Below, piece by piece: positions 1 to 6,096 of a stretch of 6,727 nucleotides of DNA. The notes below the pieces were generated by a model. It saw nothing but the letters and a program-made list of their open reading frames with translations, did not search any database and was not told the origin of the DNA. The translations under genes and the position numbers were made by a program. The DNA comes from JBHGBB01 sp041946755 (GTDB taxonomy: Bacteria; UBP4; UBA4092; JAOAEQ01): positions 1-6,727 of the forward strand of contig JBHGBB010000202.1 in NCBI GenBank assembly GCA_041946755.1. Direction: 5' to 3'. Numbering within the stretch: the stretch's first letter is position 1; every line of letters starts with the position of its first letter.

Positions 1-421
1 AATAATTTAATATATTATTATCCATATATCTATATGTTGGAGGTATTGACTGATAAGAAAGGTTTGGAAACGAATCCCACATAGTTGCTTGTTGGATATA
101 TGCTATAGGTGTACTTAAGCTGAAAGGGAGTCCACACCACGTCCAATTATTTGCCGGGCAATTATTTGGTCCAGACCCAATATCTCTTAGCCAAGGATAT
201 GAATTATTATCAACTTTATACACTTCAAGAGCAGTACTAATATATTTCAATTCTTTTTTTACTCGGGCGACTTTCGTTTGGGTTTGTGCAGTAAAGAGAT
301 TCGGTAATGCGATAGCAACTAATATGGCAATCAAACCGAACAGGAGAACTAATTCTACCAGACTAAGTCCTTTCATAGAAGCAATCAGATAATACCGAGT
401 TTTGTTTGATATTCTTTTCAT
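1..421 (-). CDS. Type II secretion / type IV pilin-like protein (pseudopilin), 3'-truncated by window edge
   Basis: Reading the minus strand from ATG at 421 gives 140 residues with no stop before the left edge, so the C-terminus is missing. The protein has a short basic leader (MKRISNKTRYYLIASMKG, residues 1-18) and then the prepilin peptidase motif G18|LSLVE. Glu at mature position +5 is present; position +1 is Leu rather than the usual Phe. A hydrophobic helix follows (about residues 19-42), then a charged segment TKVARVKKELKYISTALEVY and the phrase VDNNSYP. This is the classic N-methylation/pseudopilin architecture (TIGR02532-type), and such proteins are cleaved by the prepilin peptidase and assembled in the inner membrane. 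Two Cys (in NNCPANNWTWCGL) could form a disulfide. The start at 421 is chosen because AGAAAGGA lies about 7 bases upstream; Met16 has no ribosome site. The gene lies 45 bp downstream of the LVIVD gene on the same strand and may be co-transcribed. Which pilin or secretion system it serves cannot be told. Confidence 0.85.
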   Translation of the reverse strand, partial: MKRISNKTRYYLIASMKGLSLVELVLLFGLIAILVAIALPNLFTAQTQTKVARVKKELKYISTALEVYKVDNNSYPWLRDIGSGPNNCPANNWTWCGLPFSLSTPIAYIQQATMWDSFPNLSYQSIPPTYRYMDNNILNY

Positions 422-466
422 ATCGTTATCCTTTCTATAAGTAATGCGAATATTGTAAGCCAGTAA

Positions 467-2365
467 TTAATAATCGAACCAAAGCTTCTGATTTATTCTG
501 GTACTGGTATTGGGAAATATCCATAATCCATTATCCCAATTGGCTAAAAGAATTACTTTACCTAAAGTAGCGACTCCGAAAGCATAATTAGATGACTGGA
601 AATGACCAAGTTCGCTCAGTTCATAAGGATTTGTGATGTCCAATACCCGGATTCCATAATTTACATCGGCGATATAAGCATGATTCTGATCAACCGATAT
701 TCCGCGGATGCTTCCCAAGGTACGATATGCATTGATATATATCGGATTGATACTATTACTTATATCGATAATCATCAATCCCGCAATATCTGCAGCAGAA
801 TAAGTATAATCTCCTAGCATAGCGATATCGAATATCCGGTTTATCCTATACGAGCCGACAATTTGTGGATTGAGCGGATCGCTTATATTAATATTAAGTA
901 ATCCGATCGTATCATCAGCTAGATATACATAGTTATTATGAATTGCCAAACTTTTTGCGATACCATTTGTGTCAATAAACCCGATTTCTGAAGGAATCGA
1001 ACGATTGTTGATATCGATAATGCGTAATCCAGCAGTGTTCGCTGCTAGATAAGCATAATTCCCTTGTACCACAACATCAAGAACTTCACTAGAGATAGGT
1101 AGAAAACTAACTTCTGTCGGATGATAGGGATTACTTATATTAAGTATTTGTAATCCAGAAGTATCTTGTTCCTCGGTTTTCATTTCTCCAAGGTAAGCAT
1201 AATCACCATCAATTGCAATACTAAAAGGTATCCGATTGGTTGATACTAGACTGATAACTTTTGGATCGGAAGCGTTTGAAACATCTACGACATACAATCC
1301 GAAAAATGGACTGGCAATATATGCACGATTTCCTTTGATTGCAATATTTCTAGCTTTTGCTGGAGTAAAATATCGTTTTATTAGTGTTAGTGAAGATGGA
1401 GAACTAATATCAATAATTTTTAATCCTTCTATTCCATCGGCTAGATAGGCATAATTCCCATTGATGGCCACATCATTGGCATCGCCCGGGGTAGCAAAAT
1501 ATCCTATTTCGGGTGGATTTGCCGGGGTGGTTAGGTCTAAAATATGCATTCCAGACCAGCCATCGGATAGATAGAGATAATTCCCTTGCAGCGCAATACT
1601 CTTTTCTCCGGCATCATCAAGCTGACCGATGAAGATTGGTTGTAAAGGATTTAATATTTTAATCACCCGTAATCCATTTAGAGCATCGGCTACATAGGCA
1701 TAATTCCCATTGATTAGGATATCTACTGCATCCATCGATGAATCATATGCGATAGTGGTAATCCGACTGATAGCAGCTAGATTAGAACCATCAAATACTT
1801 TAAATCCGGAAAAGGCATCGGCTACATAAAGATAATTTCCGCTGATTGCTATAGCCCGGGCATCCATCGCTGTGGTATACATACCAAATTCAGTTGGATT
1901 CGATGGATTACTGATATCCAACACTCGAATGCCACCGGTTCCATCAGCAACGAAGGCAGTGGTTCCACTTAAAGTAACTCCATATACTTTTCCCGGTGAA
2001 TTATATAATCCCATCTGATATGGATTAGATGGATTACTGATATTAAGAATAACCAGCCCGGTCGTTCCATCACTAACATAGGCATAATTTCCATGCACTT
2101 TGATATTTCTAGGAGATTCAATGAGATTCAGGTTGGTTATTTTTATCGGATTCGAAGGATCACTGATATTAAATATGCTGATTCCACTCGCTTCCGCGAC
2201 GTATGCATACCCGCCTTGAACTTCAACGGCATATTCGGTTCCACCGGTTTGTCCTAAGACTGGAAGAGTGGAACTCGTTATTGTATTCTCAGCTGCGAAT
2301 AATGACGGTGATGAAATTAATAATATGAGAAAAAGTATTAAGCTCAGGTGAAGTTCATATTTCAT
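467..2365 (-). CDS. Secreted LVIVD-repeat beta-propeller protein, 14 repeats
   Basis: This is a 632-aa protein with a hydrophobic N-terminal signal peptide (residues 1 to about 24/25, ending SLFA-A) and then nothing but repeats from residue about 45 to the C-terminus. I count 14 repeats of about 42 residues, each built like 'AIxGNYAYVADGxxGLxVLDISNPSNPxxIGxY'. This is the LVIVD repeat (Pfam PF08309 as I recall it), thought to form propeller blades. Fourteen repeats suggest two seven-bladed propellers in tandem. Repeat 9 (about residues 383-430) carries a six-residue insertion (around KTEEQDTSG), and repeat 14 is degenerate (ANWDNGLWIFPN). No catalytic residues, LPXTG, PEP-CTERM or T9SS tail are visible; the protein ends shortly after the last blade (LWFDY). 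It is probably exported to the periplasm or cell surface, with a binding or scaffold role; no enzymatic role can be inferred. Start choice: AAAGGAG stands 6 bases before ATG 2365. The pseudopilin gene follows after 45 bp. Confidence 0.88.
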   Translation of the reverse strand: MKYELHLSLILFLILLISSPSLFAAENTITSSTLPVLGQTGGTEYAVEVQGGYAYVAEASGISIFNISDPSNPIKITNLNLIESPRNIKVHGNYAYVSDGTTGLVILNISNPSNPYQMGLYNSPGKVYGVTLSGTTAFVADGTGGIRVLDISNPSNPTEFGMYTTAMDARAIAISGNYLYVADAFSGFKVFDGSNLAAISRITTIAYDSSMDAVDILINGNYAYVADALNGLRVIKILNPLQPIFIGQLDDAGEKSIALQGNYLYLSDGWSGMHILDLTTPANPPEIGYFATPGDANDVAINGNYAYLADGIEGLKIIDISSPSSLTLIKRYFTPAKARNIAIKGNRAYIASPFFGLYVVDVSNASDPKVISLVSTNRIPFSIAIDGDYAYLGEMKTEEQDTSGLQILNISNPYHPTEVSFLPISSEVLDVVVQGNYAYLAANTAGLRIIDINNRSIPSEIGFIDTNGIAKSLAIHNNYVYLADDTIGLLNINISDPLNPQIVGSYRINRIFDIAMLGDYTYSAADIAGLMIIDISNSINPIYINAYRTLGSIRGISVDQNHAYIADVNYGIRVLDITNPYELSELGHFQSSNYAFGVATLGKVILLANWDNGLWIFPNTSTRINQKLWFDY

Positions 2366-2430
2366 AATCGGCTCCTTTATAAAATAAATAAGATATCTAG
2401 GATAAGATATATAAAATTACTATTTCTCTC

Positions 2431-2458
2431 TATATATAGTAGACACACTAGATCGCAA
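2431..2458 (-). promoter_or_regulatory. Candidate sigma70-type promoter for the LVIVD gene
   Basis: On the minus strand TTGCGA (2458-2453; 4 of 6 matches to TTGACA) is followed after 16 bp by TATATA (2436-2431; 5 of 6 matches to TATAAT), about 65 bp before the ATG at 2365. The surroundings are very AT-rich, so chance matches are easy. The call rests only on spacing and position. Confidence 0.3.
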
Positions 2459-2636
2459 AAAAATTAATATAAATTTACTTAATTTAGCTAGATGACTGAT
2501 AATATTAGGGTTAAATATGAGGTGATTAGGTGCGATAACCGGGCGATGTCTATTTGCACTATGATTTCAGAGACACCTGCAGTTCATTTTGCTATGGTAC
2601 TATAATTTTGCCAAACTGTATATCGATTAAAAAGAA

Positions 2637-2669
2637 AATATCAGATTGGCAGTCTGCCAATCTGATATT
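2637..2669. repeat. 33-bp perfect palindrome, possible minus-strand terminator
   Basis: ATATCAGATTGGCA (2638-2651) is followed by GTC and then its exact reverse complement (2655-2668). With the flanking A/T and the inner G/C pair, the palindrome is perfect over 33 bp around T2653. Read on the minus strand, the hairpin is followed by TTTCTTTTT, as in a rho-independent terminator. On the plus strand there is no T tract. No minus-strand gene obviously needs a terminator here, so it may instead be a dispersed repetitive palindrome. Confidence 0.8.
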
Positions 2670-2761
2670 GATATTGCCTTATACTCATAACTTCTTATTT
2701 ATCAAGGTCTTTTTTAATTTTAAGAAAGATTCCACACTACTACTACGCCCCTATTCAATTG

Positions 2762-2789
2762 CGGAATTTGGATTTCGGAATTCGGAATT
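2762..2789. repeat. Degenerate 7-bp tandem repeat, four units
   Basis: Four in-phase heptamers: CGGAATT, TGGATTT, CGGAATT, CGGAATT. Three are identical and the second differs at three positions. Short heptameric tandem repeats of this look occur between genes in various bacteria with repeat-rich genomes. No function can be read from the sequence. Confidence 0.7.
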
Positions 2790-2920
2790 AAATCCACAAT
2801 CCCCACTTCGACGTATGCACAATAACCAATTAGCAATCTACTATTTCATTCTTCTATCGGCGATAATACTCTAAAAATATATCGAATTACATCTAGCGCC
2901 AAATCCGGGTAAATTCTGTT

Positions 2921-3007
2921 TGGCACTGGGGTAGACCTAGTGTGGGTTAAAGACACACTAGGTCCTCTCCACTTATATAAAGACGCCAATGCCAAAATGG
3001 CACTGGG
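2921..3007. repeat. 10-bp direct repeats TGGCACTGGG flanking a 67-bp hairpin-bearing segment
   Basis: TGGCACTGGG occurs at 2921-2930 and again at 2998-3007. The 67 bp between them contain the long hairpin at 2934-2964. A small TGCCA-AAA-TGGCA inverted repeat (2990-3002) overlaps the right copy. The layout resembles a target-site duplication around a tiny insertion, but the enclosed segment has no terminal inverted repeats at its ends, so this interpretation is weak. Confidence 0.4.
2934..2964. repeat. Inverted repeat, 11-bp perfect arms, 9-nt loop
   Basis: GACCTAGTGTG (2934-2944) and its exact reverse complement CACACTAGGTC (2954-2964) flank the loop GGTTAAAGA. No T tract follows on either strand, so it is not a standard terminator. 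It sits about 70 bp upstream of the candidate DUF362 promoter and could be an operator, an RNA hairpin or a repetitive element. Confidence 0.75.
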
Positions 3008-3033
3008 AAGATATTGTTTCAAACTCTTATACG

Positions 3034-3068
3034 TTGACACTAATTTCCGTGGCATGATACCCTATAAC
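3034..3068 (+). promoter_or_regulatory. Candidate promoter for the DUF362 gene
   Basis: A perfect -35 hexamer TTGACA lies at 3034-3039, 65 bp before the start codon. The -10 is uncertain: GATACC at 3056-3061 has a 16-bp spacer but only 3 of 6 matches, while TATAAC at 3063-3068 is a better hexamer at an over-long 23-bp spacing. The call rests mainly on the -35 and its position. Confidence 0.3.
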
Positions 3069-3103
3069 CGTAAATATTATTAGATTAGAAAGAAGGAAAT
3101 TCG

Positions 3104-4183
3104 ATGGCAAAATCCGTTGTTGCAGTAGTGAAAACCTCGCCAGATACCGTTATTGCGGATATCCAGCAGTGCATGAAATTAGCGCAGTTCGAGTCTTTTT
3201 TGCCTAAAGATAAAGAAACGCTGTTAAAAATAAACATCTCTTGGCATCATTATTATCCGGCCTGTTCAACCACTCCCTGGCAGCTCGATGGCGTTACGCA
3301 AACTCTGAAAGACGCCGGGTATAAAAAGTTAATTCCAGCGCAAAACCGTACCGTAGTTGTCGACCCGAAACTCGGTGCGATTAAAAATCATCTGGTTTCA
3401 GTCATAAAAAAGCATCAATTGGAATTCGTCTATTTATACGAACCGGGTGTCGAATGGATTACCTACGAGCCGAAATCGCCGATGCTGGTACTGGATAAGG
3501 TTTTCCCTAAGGGAATTACCATCCCGAAAATGTTTATCGGCAAGAATGCGGTGCATATGCCGACGATGAAAACCCATGTGTTTACCACCACCACCGGCGC
3601 TATGAAAAATGCGTTTGGCGGATTATTGCAGGATAATCGACATTGGACCCATAGTGTTATTCATGAAACCTTAGTCGATTTACTGGTAATACAAAAAGAA
3701 ATCCATCCGGGTCTGTTTGCCGTAATGGATGGAACGATTGCCGGATCCGGTCCCGGTCCCCGAGCCATGATACCGCATATCAAGAATTACCTGCTCGCTT
3801 CAGCCGACCAGGTCGCGATCGATGCGGTAGCCGCGAAAATGATGGGATTCGAGCCGTTAACCATGAAATATTTGAGATTAGCCCATGAAAAAGGATTGGG
3901 GTCGGCGGATATGAACGAAATCGAAATCGCCGGAGAGGATATTTCAGCGGTAAATTTTAAATTTACTACCGGAGAAACATTCGCCAGCCGCGGGCAAAAA
4001 GCGATATATCATGGATGTTTGAAACCATTCGAGCATTTCTTATTGCGAACTCCGATTGTACCGTGGTCGTATTGCGCATCGAGATTATATCATGATGTAT
4101 ATTGGTATCCATTTGTAGGTAAACCGAGAGTAAAAAAGATACTTGCTAGTGAATGGGGTAAATTGTTTAATCAATACAAATAA
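3104..4183 (+). CDS. DUF362 family protein
   Basis: This 359-aa protein starts at ATG 3104 behind GAAGGA at a good distance. Family features in order: KINISW and the segment PACSTTPWQLDGVTQTLKDAGY (about residues 42-73), then PTMKTHVFTTTTGAMKNAFGGLL (153-175), then AVMDGTIAGSGPGPR (206-220), then ASADQVAIDAVAAKMMGF (232-249). These match the DUF362 domain (PF04015), common in anaerobes and in many uncultured phyla. The reaction is not established, so I assign none. Unlike DUF362 proteins that end in a ferredoxin domain, this one shows no CxxCxxCxxxC cluster; its C-terminal about 60 residues are aromatic-rich (WSYCASRLYHDVYWYPF). There is no signal peptide, so it is probably cytoplasmic. It stands alone, with its own promoter region and a terminator 60 bp after its stop, so gene context does not hint at a pathway. 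Codon use matches the rest of bases 1 to about 6050. Confidence 0.88.
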   Translation: MAKSVVAVVKTSPDTVIADIQQCMKLAQFESFLPKDKETLLKINISWHHYYPACSTTPWQLDGVTQTLKDAGYKKLIPAQNRTVVVDPKLGAIKNHLVSVIKKHQLEFVYLYEPGVEWITYEPKSPMLVLDKVFPKGITIPKMFIGKNAVHMPTMKTHVFTTTTGAMKNAFGGLLQDNRHWTHSVIHETLVDLLVIQKEIHPGLFAVMDGTIAGSGPGPRAMIPHIKNYLLASADQVAIDAVAAKMMGFEPLTMKYLRLAHEKGLGSADMNEIEIAGEDISAVNFKFTTGETFASRGQKAIYHGCLKPFEHFLLRTPIVPWSYCASRLYHDVYWYPFVGKPRVKKILASEWGKLFNQYK

Positions 4184-4241
4184 AAATGCCATTCAGTAGC
4201 ATAGGGTATGTTCTGAACATCAGCGTATATTCCAGCCAATA

Positions 4242-4278
4242 AAAAAAGTCCTAGGGTTTTCCACCATAGGACTTTTTT
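4242..4278. terminator. Bidirectional rho-independent terminator between converging genes
   Basis: AAAAAAGTCCTA (4242-4253) pairs perfectly with TAGGACTTTTTT (4267-4278), giving a 12-bp stem over the loop GGGTTTTCCACCA. Because the arms end in an A run on one side and a T run on the other, the RNA from either strand has a hairpin with a U tail. It lies about 60 bp after the DUF362 stop (plus strand) and about 25 bp after the stop of the TPR gene (minus strand), so it can end both transcripts. Confidence 0.9.
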
Positions 4279-4302
4279 ATCTCTTGCTAAAACCAGCCAA
4301 TT

Positions 4303-6096
4303 TTAATCGGTAAGTACTAAATCTGAGATAACCGTTGCCGTGATGTTCATTTGTCCAGTTTGCTGTAATGGACTAGAACTGGGGCCGGCTTCCGGATTCA
4401 TCGGTTGATTCATATTCGGACGTGGTCCTTCAAAATCCGGTGGTCTACCGCGGCCAGTTTCCGGACCTCCCGGCCCGCCCATTTCCGGGTTGATCATCGG
4501 TGCGGGAGTAGGTGCGTTTCCTCCCCCGCCGCCACCGCCACCGGAAAAAGTCGTAATACTCATTTCCATTGCGAAATTATTCGAATTCCGGACCATTTTA
4601 CCTTCATTATAGGCAAAATAGATAACTCCGGTACCGTTTAATGTCATGCTCATGGTCATATTCTGTGCCGGCTGATCCGGTGTAGGCTTGATATTCCCTT
4701 CAAACGTCATTTTAACGTCTTCATATTTCCCTTCGATTTTCGCACATGCATATTTCGCCATATTCTCGAATCCGAGTAACGAATATCGAATTCGTCCATT
4801 CATTTTCATCTTGCCAACACTTCCCAGATTCATCGATTGATTTATCGGTTCGACCCATTTATCTCCTACCCGTACAGTATCTTGCGGTAGGGTAGTAATA
4901 TATCCGGAACCAAATCCGGCATACATCGCTTCAGTTCCCATAGTCCCTTCACCGGTGATACTACTTAAATCAGCATTACGGATGGGTTTCCCGATACGCG
5001 AAATACTTGAAGAAAACGATTTCTGTTGGATATTCGGAATCGGCATGGTTTGTTTAACTCCGGCTAAATTCATCGATGCTTTCATATTATCTATCGAAGA
5101 GACTAAATCGATTTGGTCACCTTCGACTTTTTCGATTTTATCAGTAATACGGCCGGTAATATCGAAATCCATATTCATATTTTTCAGGGCGGCATTTTGT
5201 CCAGTAGTAGGTATTTTAATAACACTTTTTTGGGTAAGTTTATATTTCCATTCATCGCCGACTTTTGGCGCATATCGTAACTGAACGCTTAATTCGCGCA
5301 TCTTATCTTTAATAAATGAATCGACATAATCGCCAGGACTACTTGCGGCAATCTGTTCAAACGATTTGCTGGCTTTAACCAAATCTTTCGAAGCAATATA
5401 GGTATCGCCTTCACCAAATAAAGTCGAAGCCAATCCTTTAATCTTATCAGAGCTTTGTAAGGCTAATTCACCGGAATTGTACATGGTAACTTTACTATAC
5501 ATTTCCAAAGCACTATTATAATTTTTTAACGAAGCATATTCATCGCCTTTATTAAGCAATGCCCGACAGGTTTCATCAACTTTCCGGTTAGATTCGGTAA
5601 TATTGTCTGGTTCCGGATGCACTCGTGCCACATCTCGATACGACTTAATCGCATCGTCGTAAAATCCTTTCGCCAGCAATCGGTCTCCTTCAGCGAACAA
5701 TGGCGCTAATCGGTCGATCATCGTTTGCGCTAATTTCGATTTCGCATCAGCGAGTTTCTGTTCGACTTCAGTCATATTTGGATTTAACCGCAACGCGGCG
5801 GCATATTCGGTGGTTGCCAAAGCATACTCGCCTTTATCCATATAATAATCGCCGTTACGGACATGATTCACTTCTTGCTCTTCTTTCAATATTTGCGAAA
5901 TCAAACTCCGATTGACAGTAGTAGTTCCGACAACTGACTTGACTACGATAGTAGTCGGACTTTCTCCGATAATATCACCGTTAATCCGGCGGCCGTTTTT
6001 TAAGATAATGATATCTGCCAGACACAATTGGGTAAGTCCAAATAGGATGAGGATACCGATCAGTACCACAATACCGACTTTAAACTCTGTGGTCAT
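4303..6096 (-). CDS. Exported TPR protein with LKNG-type N-terminal and beta-rich C-terminal domain; MlaD-like start
   Basis: This is a 597-aa protein from ATG 6096, chosen because AGGAGGTG lies 3-10 bases upstream; an in-frame TTG at 6111 overlaps that site and is less likely. Residues 1 to about 20 (MTTEFKVGIVVLIGILIL) read like the N-terminal membrane helix of an MCE/MlaD protein. From about residue 22 the protein is different: LCLA-D looks like the end of a signal peptide, followed by a small beta domain (28-72, DIIILKNGRRINGDIIGE), as often seen at the start of secreted proteins. TPR-like helical repeats span about 75-265 (e.g. GDYYMDKGEYALATTEYAAALRLNP and GDRLLAKGFYDDAIKSYRDV). Residues 275-517 form a beta-rich domain (VGDEWKYKL, LPQDTVRVGDKWVEP) resembling DUF6263-type proteins. 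An eight-Gly run and a Pro/Met/Asn-rich stretch (519-578) precede a last strand (MNITATVISDLVL). No MCE domain is present. Its start overlaps the end of the mlaF gene by 17 bp. It probably acts in the periplasm; function unknown. The N-terminus may be chimeric. Confidence 0.8.
   Translation of the reverse strand: MTTEFKVGIVVLIGILILFGLTQLCLADIIILKNGRRINGDIIGESPTTIVVKSVVGTTTVNRSLISQILKEEQEVNHVRNGDYYMDKGEYALATTEYAAALRLNPNMTEVEQKLADAKSKLAQTMIDRLAPLFAEGDRLLAKGFYDDAIKSYRDVARVHPEPDNITESNRKVDETCRALLNKGDEYASLKNYNSALEMYSKVTMYNSGELALQSSDKIKGLASTLFGEGDTYIASKDLVKASKSFEQIAASSPGDYVDSFIKDKMRELSVQLRYAPKVGDEWKYKLTQKSVIKIPTTGQNAALKNMNMDFDITGRITDKIEKVEGDQIDLVSSIDNMKASMNLAGVKQTMPIPNIQQKSFSSSISRIGKPIRNADLSSITGEGTMGTEAMYAGFGSGYITTLPQDTVRVGDKWVEPINQSMNLGSVGKMKMNGRIRYSLLGFENMAKYACAKIEGKYEDVKMTFEGNIKPTPDQPAQNMTMSMTLNGTGVIYFAYNEGKMVRNSNNFAMEMSITTFSGGGGGGGGNAPTPAPMINPEMGGPGGPETGRGRPPDFEGPRPNMNQPMNPEAGPSSSPLQQTGQMNITATVISDLVLTD

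Larger units (their letters stand above)
2366..3103. other. 738-bp intergenic region between divergent genes, repeat-bearing, no convincing gene
   Basis: This AT-rich spacer separates the minus-strand LVIVD gene from the plus-strand DUF362 gene. Open frames within it (minus 2846-3055, 69 codons; plus 2554-2874, 106 codons from a TTG) run straight through the palindromes and heptamer repeats and show no recognisable protein features, so I do not call them. I see no tRNA-like cloverleaf and no recognisable riboswitch. It holds a 33-bp palindrome (2637-2669), a heptamer array (2762-2789), an 11-bp-arm hairpin (2934-2964) between 10-bp direct repeats, and candidate promoters near each end. The length and repeat content are more like a site of small mobile or repetitive elements than a simple double promoter. 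Confidence 0.6.

Noticed and set aside
602..1448. Plus-strand open frames at 602-817 and 1236-1448
   Set aside because: They are antisense to the LVIVD repeats and only reflect the repeat periodicity on the other strand.
2554..2874. 106-codon open frame on the plus strand
   Set aside because: It starts at TTG without a ribosome site and reads through the 33-bp palindrome and the heptamer array (FGFRNSEL is simply the translated repeat).
2846..3055. 69-codon open frame on the minus strand (starts MPRKLVSTYKSLKQYLPS)
   Set aside because: It spans the 31-bp hairpin and the direct repeats, has only a weak AGGG four bases before the start, and shows no family likeness or domain. A real small gene is not excluded, but nothing supports it.
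2366..3103. CRISPR array, tRNA or riboswitch in the long spacer
   Set aside because: The repeats are not spaced as in a CRISPR array, no cas gene is near, and no cloverleaf or known aptamer core could be recognised by eye.
4208..4220. Small palindrome ATGTTC-T-GAACAT between the converging genes, considered as a LexA-like operator
   Set aside because: It lies downstream of both genes, not at a promoter, and its spacing fits neither the GAAC-N4-GTTC nor the CTGT-N8-ACAG type of SOS box.
4405..5915. Plus-strand open frames at 4405-4641, 4955-5284 and 5700-5915
   Set aside because: They lie antisense inside the TPR protein gene, whose frame has clear domain structure; they are compositional shadows.
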